This document shows, piece after piece, positions 16,478 through 24,328 of a stretch of DNA of 64,000 nucleotides. Position numbers and translations under genes: made by a program. Below the pieces are notes generated by a model that made no database searches, was not told where the DNA came from, and saw nothing but the letters and a program-made list of their open reading frames with translations. Location: the NCBI GenBank assembly GCA_947500585.1, contig CANMSN010000001.1, positions 1 to 64,000 on the forward strand, in the 5' to 3' direction. Origin of the DNA: an uncultured Flavobacteriaceae bacterium. Its GTDB lineage: Bacteria > Bacteroidota > Bacteroidia > Flavobacteriales > Flavobacteriaceae. Each line of letters starts with the position of its first letter. Position 1 is the first letter of the stretch.

Positions 16478-18931
16478 TTAAAAGTTATCGACATTTAAAA
16501 TTACTTTAACCGACCGAAAATCTTTTATACTCTGGAAGCTATTATTAATTTTAATAATAGCTTCTTTTGTTTTTGCTAAAGACTGTTTTTTAGGAATCTT
16601 TACTAAAATATTTTTATGAAACTGATTTCTAATTCTAGCAATCGGTGGTGCTTCGGGTCCTAATACATTATCTGTAAAAACTTGTCGTAACGATTTAGCA
16701 TACCAAATAGATGCCGTTTCTACCCGATTAAAATCTTTATGCTTTAAAGTTATTTTTATTTGCTTGTAAATGGGCGGATATTTATAATTATAACGATCAT
16801 TCATTTGTTCGTTATACATATCTACATAATTGTTGGTAGAAACTTGTTGTAAAATATTATGATACGGATTATACGTTTGAATTAAAACTTTACCACGCTC
16901 TTCTGTCCTACCTGCCCTACCCGATACTTGAAGCATGAGTTGAAAACTCCGTTCGTGCGCTCTAAAATCTGGAAAGTTTAGCATATTATCGGCGTTCATT
17001 ATACCAACCAACTTTACGTTTCTAAAATCTAAGCCTTTAGTTAGCATTTGTGTACCCACCAAAATATCAATTTCTTGCTGCTCTAGTGCCGTTATTATTT
17101 TTTCGTAACCATATTTGCCACGTGTGGTATCTAAATCCATTCTAGCTACATTATAATCAGGAAATATTAATTTTACTTCTTCCTCTATTTGCTCTGTTCC
17201 GAAACCTTTATTATCTAAATCTTGACTACCACAAGCCATACAATCTTGCAACATCGCTGAATTATAACCACAATAATGACAACGTAATTGATTTCTATAT
17301 TGATGATAGGTTAAACTCACATCACAATTTGGGCATTGTGGCGAATGTCCACAGGTTTTACATTCAATAATTGGAGAAAAACCACGCCTGTTTTGAAATA
17401 AAATTATTTGATGGCCACCCTTAAGCGTTTCAGTCATTTCTTCAATAAGCCTATCGCTAAAATGCCCCTTCATGCGTTTCTTTTTTAGCTTATCTTTAAT
17501 ATCAACTAACTCAATATCTGGCATAAGCACATCATTAAAACGCTTAGTAATTTCAACAAAACCATACTTGTTTTGCTGTGCATTAAAATAACTTTCTAAA
17601 CTTGGTGTAGCAGAACCTAAAAGAATTTTAGCTTGATGCATATTAGCCAAAACTATTGCTGTATCTCGCGCATGATAACGCGGTGCTGGATCAAATTGTT
17701 TGAAAGACTGTTCGTGTTCTTCATCAACAATTATCAACCCCAAATTATTAAATGGCAAAAATATAGATGAGCGCGCTCCTAAAACTATTTTCGCTTTCGC
17801 GGAATTATGCAAAACGTTGTTCCAAACCTCAACACGTTCATGAGATGAATATTTAGAATGAAAAATAGCCACTTGTTCTCCAAAATAATTTTGAAGCCTT
17901 GTAACGAGCTGTGTTGTTAATGCTATTTCTGGTAATAAGTATAAAACCTGTTTTCCTTCATTTAAAGCATCTTCAATAAGTTTTACATAAACTTCTGTTT
18001 TTCCAGATGACGTTACACCGTGTAATAGAGTAACACTTTGTTTTTTAAATGATTCTCTTATTTCTGTAAGCGCAGTTTCTTGATAACTATTTAGTTTCTT
18101 GGTAGATTCATTTTCCTCACCTGAATACTGAACACGATCGGTTTGAATATGATATTCTTCGAGAATTCCTTTATCAATTAACGTTTTTATAATTGAAGAT
18201 GACGCACCACTTTCATTAGATAAATCTGAAACTTTTACAGGCTTTTTAGTTTTAGCAGAAACAGAAAACAAAGTTAAAACAACTTCGCGTTGCTTTGGCG
18301 CTCGACTTAAATCTTCCAATAAGTTTTGAAGTCTACTTTCTTCAGAAAAATTAGTATGTAACTTTACATAGCGCACTAATTTGGGTTTATATTTTTCATA
18401 AACTTCTTCTTCAACAGAAATAACTTCTTTTTCAATAAGCCTTTTAATTACTGAAAGTACATGCTTCTTATCTAGAATATTTGAAATATCATGGATTTTT
18501 AAAGACGATTGATGATGTAATGCTTCAAAAACCAAAAACTCATCATCTTTTAAATTGGTTTCATCAATAGGTTTTGCACTATTTTGGGTAATAACGGTTT
18601 CACTTTCTAAAATAAATGCACTTGGTAATGCTGCTCGCATAACATCGCCAAGTGTGCACATGTAATAATTAGCTATCCATAGCCACAATTGTAATTGTAT
18701 TTCATTTACAATTGGTGCTTCATCTAAAATTTGCTGAATGTCTTTGGCTTCATAAGCTGTTGGCGAATTGTTATGTATTTTAGAAACGATACCCGTATAT
18801 ATTTTCGATTTGCCAAAAGGAACAGCAACCCGCATTCCTGGTTTTAAAAAATTAGCTTCAGATGCCGTTATACTATAAGTAAATAGCTTTTTTAGTGGAA
18901 TGGGAATTATAACGTCTATAAAGTATTGCAT
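16478..18931 (-). CDS. priA: Primosomal protein N' (replication restart helicase PriA)
   Basis: An 817-residue superfamily 2 helicase that reloads the replisome at collapsed forks. The N-terminal DNA-binding domain begins MQYFIDVIIPIPLKKLFTY. Walker A is GVTSSGKTEVY, Walker B IVDEEHEQ, motif III GSATPS. The two zinc sites are visible as four CxxC pairs (CKTCG, CPNC, CHYC, CMAC), with helicase motifs V-VI at LVGTQMLTKGLDF and QVSGRAGR. It lies three bases after the YihY-family gene, on the same strand, and is probably cotranscribed with it. Confidence 0.96.
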   Translation of the reverse strand: MQYFIDVIIPIPLKKLFTYSITASEANFLKPGMRVAVPFGKSKIYTGIVSKIHNNSPTAYEAKDIQQILDEAPIVNEIQLQLWLWIANYYMCTLGDVMRAALPSAFILESETVITQNSAKPIDETNLKDDEFLVFEALHHQSSLKIHDISNILDKKHVLSVIKRLIEKEVISVEEEVYEKYKPKLVRYVKLHTNFSEESRLQNLLEDLSRAPKQREVVLTLFSVSAKTKKPVKVSDLSNESGASSSIIKTLIDKGILEEYHIQTDRVQYSGEENESTKKLNSYQETALTEIRESFKKQSVTLLHGVTSSGKTEVYVKLIEDALNEGKQVLYLLPEIALTTQLVTRLQNYFGEQVAIFHSKYSSHERVEVWNNVLHNSAKAKIVLGARSSIFLPFNNLGLIIVDEEHEQSFKQFDPAPRYHARDTAIVLANMHQAKILLGSATPSLESYFNAQQNKYGFVEITKRFNDVLMPDIELVDIKDKLKKKRMKGHFSDRLIEEMTETLKGGHQIILFQNRRGFSPIIECKTCGHSPQCPNCDVSLTYHQYRNQLRCHYCGYNSAMLQDCMACGSQDLDNKGFGTEQIEEEVKLIFPDYNVARMDLDTTRGKYGYEKIITALEQQEIDILVGTQMLTKGLDFRNVKLVGIMNADNMLNFPDFRAHERSFQLMLQVSGRAGRTEERGKVLIQTYNPYHNILQQVSTNNYVDMYNEQMNDRYNYKYPPIYKQIKITLKHKDFNRVETASIWYAKSLRQVFTDNVLGPEAPPIARIRNQFHKNILVKIPKKQSLAKTKEAIIKINNSFQSIKDFRSVKVILNVDNF

Positions 18932-18934
18932 AGA

Positions 18935-19876
18935 CTAATACCTTTTTCGGAGATTGTTTAAAGATGCATTTAATTCGTAACCTAACAGCAAAATATTAGA
19001 ATTTAACCATAAATAAAACATCAATATTAATAGCGCTCCTATTGATCCATACAATTTATTAAACTGTCCAAAATTTTCTATATAAATACCAAATAAGTAG
19101 GAAGTAAGTATAATTAAAAACGTTGTAAATAATGCCCCGATAGAAAAGAATTTAGAGTGCCTTCCTTCTTTAGTGCCAAAATAATACAAAGTAGCTGTTG
19201 CTAAATATACCATTATAACAAAAAATACATATTTAGCGATATCTGTCCAAATAACATTCTTTGATTCTGTCTCATAGCCTCTTGTTTTTAATGCTTCAAG
19301 CAAACCTTCTACCACATAAATTTGGAAGTAACCAAGCACTGCAATTGTTATTATTAATAAGAACGCCAATATTAACGCAATACCAAGCGCGAATAAATAT
19401 TGCCTGAATGCATTTCTAGTAAGTTGCTCATGATAAGATCTTTCAAATCCAGAAAACACGGCATTTACACCGTTTGCCATTAAAATTATGGATAAAATAA
19501 AAACCGACGATAATAAACCTCCTCTTTGTGAATTCTTTATATTCCCAAATATATTTTCAAAGAAAAAATCAGAGGTGTTTGGTGGCAAAAATGATTCCAA
19601 AAACGCCATAAATTCTTCCTGAAAATCATCTATTGGTATTTCTGGAATAATGATTAAAACAAATAACAAAAAAGGAAACAATGCCATGAAAAAGCTAAAC
19701 GCAATAGCGCTTGCTCTTGTTGTTAAAGCGCCTCTTACAATTCCAGTAATGTAAAGTTCTAATAAATCGTAAAACGACAAACCCTCAAGACCTGGTAATT
19801 TAATTTGTTTAAAAAACCTTACTAAGATATTAATTACAGGAATTTTATCTAGTTTGTCTTCAACAAGTTTTGTCAT
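18935..19876 (-). CDS. YihY/BrkB-family inner-membrane protein
   Basis: A 313-residue polytopic membrane protein with about six hydrophobic segments, including ASAIAFSFFMALFPFLLFVLIIIP near the N-terminus and IGALLILMFYLWLNSNILLLGYELNA near the C-terminus, both typical of YihY (formerly called ribonuclease BN by mistake). The biochemical role of the family is not settled. It lies between nadC and priA on one strand and has its own -7 element (19903-19910), so it probably heads a two-gene unit with priA. Confidence 0.88.
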   Translation of the reverse strand: MTKLVEDKLDKIPVINILVRFFKQIKLPGLEGLSFYDLLELYITGIVRGALTTRASAIAFSFFMALFPFLLFVLIIIPEIPIDDFQEEFMAFLESFLPPNTSDFFFENIFGNIKNSQRGGLLSSVFILSIILMANGVNAVFSGFERSYHEQLTRNAFRQYLFALGIALILAFLLIITIAVLGYFQIYVVEGLLEALKTRGYETESKNVIWTDIAKYVFFVIMVYLATATLYYFGTKEGRHSKFFSIGALFTTFLIILTSYLFGIYIENFGQFNKLYGSIGALLILMFYLWLNSNILLLGYELNASLNNLRKRY

Positions 19877-19902
19877 TAATAATTTGCATTTACAATTAAC
19901 TA

Positions 19903-19910
19903 CAAAGTTA
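19903..19910 (-). promoter_or_regulatory. -7 promoter element of the YihY-priA unit
   Basis: The minus strand reads TAACTTTG, matching TAnnTTTG, about 27 bases upstream of the YihY-family start codon. No clear -33 element. Confidence 0.4.
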
Positions 19911-19943
19911 TTAAAATTAAGGTTGTTAAAGTTGAGTAGATAA

Positions 19944-20804
19944 CTATTTTACAGCTTTTAAGCTTAAATCCATATTATGAACAGAATGTGTTAAAGCACC
20001 ACAAGAAATATAATTTACACCACATTCTGCATAATGACGTATGGTCGTTTCGTTAATATTGCCTGAAGACTCTGTTAAACACTTGTCTCCAATCATTTTA
20101 ACAGCTTTCCTAGTGTCTTCATAATCGAAATTATCAATTAAGATTCTATATACGCCATCACTTTTTAAAATTTCTTCAACTTCATTTAAGTCTCTGGCTT
20201 CAACCATGATATGTAAATTTTTACCTGTTTCCTTCAAGTATTCCTTAGCCATATCAATAGCTTTTGTAATACCACCAGCAAAATCTATATGATTATCTTT
20301 TAACATAATCATATCATATAGCGCAAACCTATGGTTTTCACCACCACCAATTTTTACTGCCCATTTTTCTAAAACTCGAATACCAGGAGTTGTTTTACGG
20401 GTATCTAGAATTTTAGTTTTTGTACCTTCTAATAAATCTACAAACATTCTAGTTTTTGTAGCAATAGCACTCATGCGTTGCATAGCGTTTAAAACGGTTC
20501 GCTCTGCTTTTAAAATAGATTGTGAGGGACCTTCAACATACATAACAATGTCTCCGTAAGTCACTTCAGATCCATCTTCAATAAGCACTTCTAGTTTTAA
20601 GCGTTTATCAACATATGCAAATACTTTTTTTGCAAAATTAACACCGCCAATTATACCTTTGTCTTTAACCAAAAGCTTCGCTTTTCCCCTTGCATTTGCT
20701 GGAATACAAGCCAACGAACTATGATCGCCATCACCAACATCTTCTCTAATGGCATTTGCTATTATCATTTTCACTTCAGTATCAAACTGCTCTTGTGTAA
20801 TCAT
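19944..20804 (-). CDS. nadC: Nicotinate-nucleotide pyrophosphorylase (quinolinate phosphoribosyltransferase)
   Basis: A 286-residue enzyme making nicotinate mononucleotide from quinolinate and PRPP in de novo NAD synthesis. The start at 20804 (MITQEQFDTEVKMII) is chosen over an upstream in-frame ATG at 20840, because the family starts here and the extra 12 residues are hydrophobic and unconserved. Core motifs are EDVGDGDHSS, ERTVLNAMQRMSAIAT, LDTRKTTPGIRVLEKWAVKIGGGENHRFALYDMIMLKDNH and the C-terminal ESSGNINETTI...GVNYISCGALTHSV. A TATTTTTG element at 20829-20836 fits the shorter start. Confidence 0.96.
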   Translation of the reverse strand: MITQEQFDTEVKMIIANAIREDVGDGDHSSLACIPANARGKAKLLVKDKGIIGGVNFAKKVFAYVDKRLKLEVLIEDGSEVTYGDIVMYVEGPSQSILKAERTVLNAMQRMSAIATKTRMFVDLLEGTKTKILDTRKTTPGIRVLEKWAVKIGGGENHRFALYDMIMLKDNHIDFAGGITKAIDMAKEYLKETGKNLHIMVEARDLNEVEEILKSDGVYRILIDNFDYEDTRKAVKMIGDKCLTESSGNINETTIRHYAECGVNYISCGALTHSVHNMDLSLKAVK

Positions 20805-20828
20805 TATTATAGGGTTAATTAGTTTGAA

Positions 20829-20836
20829 CAAAAATA
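20829..20836 (-). promoter_or_regulatory. -7 promoter element of nadC
   Basis: The minus strand reads TATTTTTG, matching TAnnTTTG, 25 bases upstream of the preferred nadC start. Because it would overlap the coding region of the longer reading, it supports the start at 20804. Confidence 0.45.
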
Positions 20837-20923
20837 ACAAATTGATTTACTTATCTAAATTTTACATTTATTAATTTTCTATTTTTTGCTTATTTAAATA
20901 CATTATTCATAAAGACTAAATAG

Positions 20924-20931
20924 TATTTTTG
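20924..20931 (+). promoter_or_regulatory. -7 promoter element of rlmH
   Basis: TATTTTTG ends only four bases before the rlmH ATG at 20936. Transcription from this element would start at or within a few bases of the start codon, which implies a leaderless message. No good -33 element. Confidence 0.45.
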
Positions 20932-20935
20932 TCAA

Positions 20936-21409
20936 ATGACCATTAGACTCATCACAATAGGAAAAACAGATAGTAAAGAACTAGAATCTTTAATTAACAA
21001 TTATAAAAAGCGCTTGGGATTTTACATTAAATTTTATTTTGATGTAATACCAGATATAAAAAATTCAAAAAACTTAAGCGAGATACTACAAAAACAAAAG
21101 GAAGGTGAGCTTATTTTAAGTAAATTAAACTCTACTGATGTTTTAATTTTATTAGATGAAAATGGAAAACAAACCGATTCTGTTGGGTTTTCAAATTATC
21201 TACAAAAACACATGAATTCTGGCATTAAACAACTGGTTTTTGTAATTGGTGGTCCTTACGGATTTTCGGAAGACATTTATAAAAAAGCAAATGGGAAAAT
21301 ATCATTATCAAAAATGACATTTTCCCATCAAATGATTCGTTTATTTTTTATTGAACAACTTTATAGAGGATTCAGTATTTTAAAAAATGAACCTTATCAT
21401 CATAGGTGA
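20936..21409 (+). CDS. rlmH: 23S rRNA pseudouridine-1915 N3-methyltransferase
   Basis: A 157-residue SPOUT-class methyltransferase acting on 23S rRNA helix 69 in assembled 70S ribosomes. The SAM knot motifs are VFVIGGPYGFSEDIYKKANGKISLSKMTFSHQMIRLFFIEQLYRGFSILKNEPYHH, a diagnostic RlmH C-terminus ending in the essential His-rich tail. The N-terminus MTIRLITIGKTDSKELESLINNYKKRL is also typical. Length is normal. Confidence 0.96.
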   Translation: MTIRLITIGKTDSKELESLINNYKKRLGFYIKFYFDVIPDIKNSKNLSEILQKQKEGELILSKLNSTDVLILLDENGKQTDSVGFSNYLQKHMNSGIKQLVFVIGGPYGFSEDIYKKANGKISLSKMTFSHQMIRLFFIEQLYRGFSILKNEPYHHR

Positions 21410-21437
21410 AAAAGTTTTCAGTACTTACTTAAATCAA

Positions 21438-21473
21438 AAAAGATGACTAAGAATTAATTCTTAGCCATCTTTT
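21438..21473. terminator. Bidirectional terminator between rlmH and hpf
   Basis: The arms AAAGATG-CTAAGAATT and AATTCTTAG-CATCTTT form a long stem with one mismatch and almost no loop. It is flanked by A-run on the left and T-run on the right, so it can serve both converging genes. Confidence 0.8.
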
Positions 21474-21497
21474 CGTGCGTGATTACACGTTATTTTT

Positions 21498-21797
21498 CTA
21501 ATGCGTTTTATAAATTTCTTTTCTTTTTTGAAGCTGACGTTCTAAATCGCTAATAGTTTCTCTAACAGACACTTCAAAATTACGTTCGTTAGATGTTGCA
21601 AAAATTCTTGGTCCTGGTAAACTCAACTCAATATTACATATTTTACCTATATCGTGCTGTTTATCATCTTGTTTAAAGTGCACTGTTGCATTTATCAAAA
21701 ACTCGTATTTATTAAATAATTTCTCTAGTTTTTCTTTTGTAAAAGCAGATAATGTTTCGCTTACGTCTACATCTACATATTGAATATTTACTGTCAT
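21498..21797 (-). CDS. hpf: Ribosome hibernation-promoting factor (short HPF/YfiA)
   Basis: A 99-residue short-form protein beginning MTVNIQYVDVDVSETLSAFTKEKLEKLFNKYEFLINATVHFKQDD, the beta-alpha-beta fold that binds the 30S decoding region and inactivates idle ribosomes. The long-form C-terminal dimerisation domain is absent. Its only near neighbours are the converging rlmH and, upstream, an acyl-CoA ligase gene on the same strand with a 118-base gap, so it probably has its own promoter. Confidence 0.9.
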   Translation of the reverse strand: MTVNIQYVDVDVSETLSAFTKEKLEKLFNKYEFLINATVHFKQDDKQHDIGKICNIELSLPGPRIFATSNERNFEVSVRETISDLERQLQKRKEIYKTH

Positions 21798-21915
21798 AAC
21801 TTAGTGTTTAATTGTTTAACTAAGGTACATGTTTTTTAAAAATTTTTATACGATAAAAGTCATAAAATATTTATAATTTTTTGGGTAGCCGCTAAACGAA
21901 ATTAATTTTAAAAAA

Positions 21916-23553
21916 TCACTCAAAAATAATCTTATCGTCTTTTTCGAACCACGCTTTATAAAACGGTTGATGTATTTTTTCTATAGCGTTTCGTTTTACT
22001 TTTAAAGTAGGTGTAATTAATCCATTATCTACAGTCCATTCTTCCTTCATTATAATTATTTTTTCAATCTTCTCATGTTTTTCAAGTTTAGTATTCACTT
22101 TATCAATAGATGTTATTAAGCTTTCAGACATTTCTGATTTAGACTTTGCTTTACCTATTTCAGAAAGTGTAATGAGAGCAATGGGTTGTGGAATGCCTGT
22201 ACCTACAATACAAATTTGTTCAATATCAATATTACCCGATAGTTGCAATTCGATGGGCGTTGGTGAAATGTACTTACCTTTATCCGTTTTAAATTGGTCT
22301 TTCACGCGTCCCGTTATAGTCAAATAACCTTCATGATCGTATTCGCCAATATCACCAGTTTTAAAATAACCATTATCAAAAACCTCAGCTGTTATTTCTG
22401 GAGCTTTAAAATAGCCTTTCATTAAACAATTATTCTTGATTAAAATTTCCCCTTCAGGAGAAAGCCTAATATCAACATCATGTTGCACTTTTCCCACAGT
22501 TCCTATTCTGTTAACTCCTGCAAAATTTCCGTGCGACAAACAACAATCTTCTGTCATACCGTAAAGTTGCATAATTTCAATACCAATGGTTTTATACCAA
22601 CTCGCTAAAGCTGGCGCTAATGGAGCTGCTCCAGATACCACAATAGATGCGTGCTTCAATCCTAACTTAGTCTTTAATTTATTTTTAATTATGCCACTTA
22701 ATATTGGTATTTTAAGTAACATGCTTAATTTCTTTTGAGGCATTTTCTCTAAAATTTTTTCTTGAAATTTGGCAAATATTCTAGGAACCGCAAAAAATAA
22801 ATGAGGCTGTGTTTTTTCTAAATCGCTACCAAAGGTTTGTAAGGATTCTGGAAATGAGACTTCACCGCCATGAATTAAAGTAAATGTTTCTAACAAGCGT
22901 TCTGCAATATGAGCAATTGGTAAATATGAAAAAACGCGCGGATGATCGTCTAAACTAATTCTAGATAATAAATTATTACTACTATTCATGAAATTTTCAA
23001 CGGTGTGCATAACGCCCTTCGGAGTTCCTGTTGTACCTGATGTATAAATTATAGTATGCAAATCATCAGGTTTTGGCATGTAAATATCTTGAAGAGGTAG
23101 ATGCTTTTCTAACAAACTTTTCCATACTTCTCCATCATTAATACCATATAATCCAATACCAATTTTTGGAATATCAGGAATACCATCTTTTTGGGTATTA
23201 TAATCTTCAAGTTTACCAATAATAATAGCTTTTGATTCACTATGATTTAAAATTAACTCAATAGTATCTTTTGTTAAAGTAGGGTAAACTGGTATTGAAA
23301 TATGACCAGCCATCATAATAGCCAAATCGCTAATATGCCAGTGCGCACAATTCTTAGATAGTAAAGCTACATGACTGCGCTTTGGCAGATTAAAACTTAA
23401 TAAAGCTGAAGCTATTTTTCGAGCTTCCTTACCCGCTTTTGCATAAGAAAAGGAAATAGTTTTTCCATTTAACGGCTGATTTAAAAAAATCTTATCTGGT
23501 GTGTTTGCTTCCCAATGCAAAAAAGCTTCAAGGGGTGAATTGAATTTTATCAT
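21916..23553 (-). CDS. Long-chain acyl-CoA synthetase (AMP-binding enzyme)
   Basis: A 545-residue adenylate-forming ligase that activates fatty acids to acyl-CoA. The P-loop YTSGTTGTPKGVMHT, the adenine motif QLYGMTEDCCLSHGN, the hinge YFKTGDIGEYDHEGYLTITGRVKDQFKTDKGKYISPTPIE and the lysine-bearing C-terminal TLKVKRNAIEK are all present. It is of the FadD15/FAA1 type rather than the classical E. coli FadD type. It may feed beta-oxidation or phospholipid remodelling; the gene stands alone, so the sequence does not say which. Confidence 0.88.
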   Translation of the reverse strand: MIKFNSPLEAFLHWEANTPDKIFLNQPLNGKTISFSYAKAGKEARKIASALLSFNLPKRSHVALLSKNCAHWHISDLAIMMAGHISIPVYPTLTKDTIELILNHSESKAIIIGKLEDYNTQKDGIPDIPKIGIGLYGINDGEVWKSLLEKHLPLQDIYMPKPDDLHTIIYTSGTTGTPKGVMHTVENFMNSSNNLLSRISLDDHPRVFSYLPIAHIAERLLETFTLIHGGEVSFPESLQTFGSDLEKTQPHLFFAVPRIFAKFQEKILEKMPQKKLSMLLKIPILSGIIKNKLKTKLGLKHASIVVSGAAPLAPALASWYKTIGIEIMQLYGMTEDCCLSHGNFAGVNRIGTVGKVQHDVDIRLSPEGEILIKNNCLMKGYFKAPEITAEVFDNGYFKTGDIGEYDHEGYLTITGRVKDQFKTDKGKYISPTPIELQLSGNIDIEQICIVGTGIPQPIALITLSEIGKAKSKSEMSESLITSIDKVNTKLEKHEKIEKIIIMKEEWTVDNGLITPTLKVKRNAIEKIHQPFYKAWFEKDDKIIFE

Positions 23554-23649
23554 AAAAATTTAATGCTAAGTCAGTTGTAACTATAAAGATAAGCAAAATT
23601 TATACTCTTATTAACAACGCACGAAAACCGCTTTTATAAAAGTTTATAT

Positions 23650-23657
23650 TAGTTTTG
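23650..23657 (+). promoter_or_regulatory. -7 promoter element of rdgB
   Basis: TAGTTTTG matches TAnnTTTG and lies 28 bases upstream of the rdgB start codon, in the region divergent from the acyl-CoA ligase gene. No -33 TTG at standard spacing. Confidence 0.4.
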
Positions 23658-23685
23658 CTTTAGCATCATAAAAATTTTCACATTT

Positions 23686-24264
23686 ATGCAACTCGTTTTC
23701 GCTACAAATAATAGCAATAAATTAAAAGAAGTACAGGCTTTAATTCCAAATTACATTAAACTTCTTAGCTTAAAAGATATTGGTTGTTTTGAAGATATAC
23801 CTGAAACCAAAAATACCATAGAAGGTAACGCCATACAAAAAGCTGAATATGTTAAAACCCATTATGGCTACGATTGTTTTGCCGATGATACCGGATTAGA
23901 AGTTGATGCCTTAAATGGAGCTCCAGGAGTTTATTCGGCGCGCTACGCAGGAGAAAAACGCAATGCGGATGATAATATGGATAAATTACTAAACGAATTA
24001 AGTAAATATACCGATAGAAACGCCCAATTTAAAACCGTTATCGCGCTTCATCTAAATGGAGAATTAAAAACATATACTGGAATATGCCAGGGTGAAATTA
24101 TAACTAAAAAGCAAGGCGAAAAAGGTTTTGGTTACGACCCTATTTTTAAACCTGCTGAATACAACATAACATTTGCCGAAATGGATTTAAACTTAAAAAA
24201 CAAGATTGGACATCGTGGAAAGGCCATTTCTAAACTTGTTGATTTTCTAAACTCATTAAGTTAA
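23686..24264 (+). CDS. rdgB: Non-canonical purine NTP pyrophosphatase (RdgB/HAM1)
   Basis: A 192-residue house-cleaning enzyme hydrolysing dITP, XTP and ITP to monophosphates. Substrate- and metal-binding motifs are FATNNSNKLKEVQALI at the start, FADDTGLEVDALNGAPGVYSARYAG in the centre, and the C-terminal GEKGFGYDPIFKP and NKIGHRGKAI. Length is normal. The stringent-response gene follows after 64 bases on the same strand, and cotranscription is possible. Confidence 0.96.
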   Translation: MQLVFATNNSNKLKEVQALIPNYIKLLSLKDIGCFEDIPETKNTIEGNAIQKAEYVKTHYGYDCFADDTGLEVDALNGAPGVYSARYAGEKRNADDNMDKLLNELSKYTDRNAQFKTVIALHLNGELKTYTGICQGEIITKKQGEKGFGYDPIFKPAEYNITFAEMDLNLKNKIGHRGKAISKLVDFLNSLS

Positions 24265-24328
24265 AAAATTGTTATAAAAAAGTAAATTTCATGTTGGTGG
24301 TTAATATTCTTTATGCTACTTTTAATCT

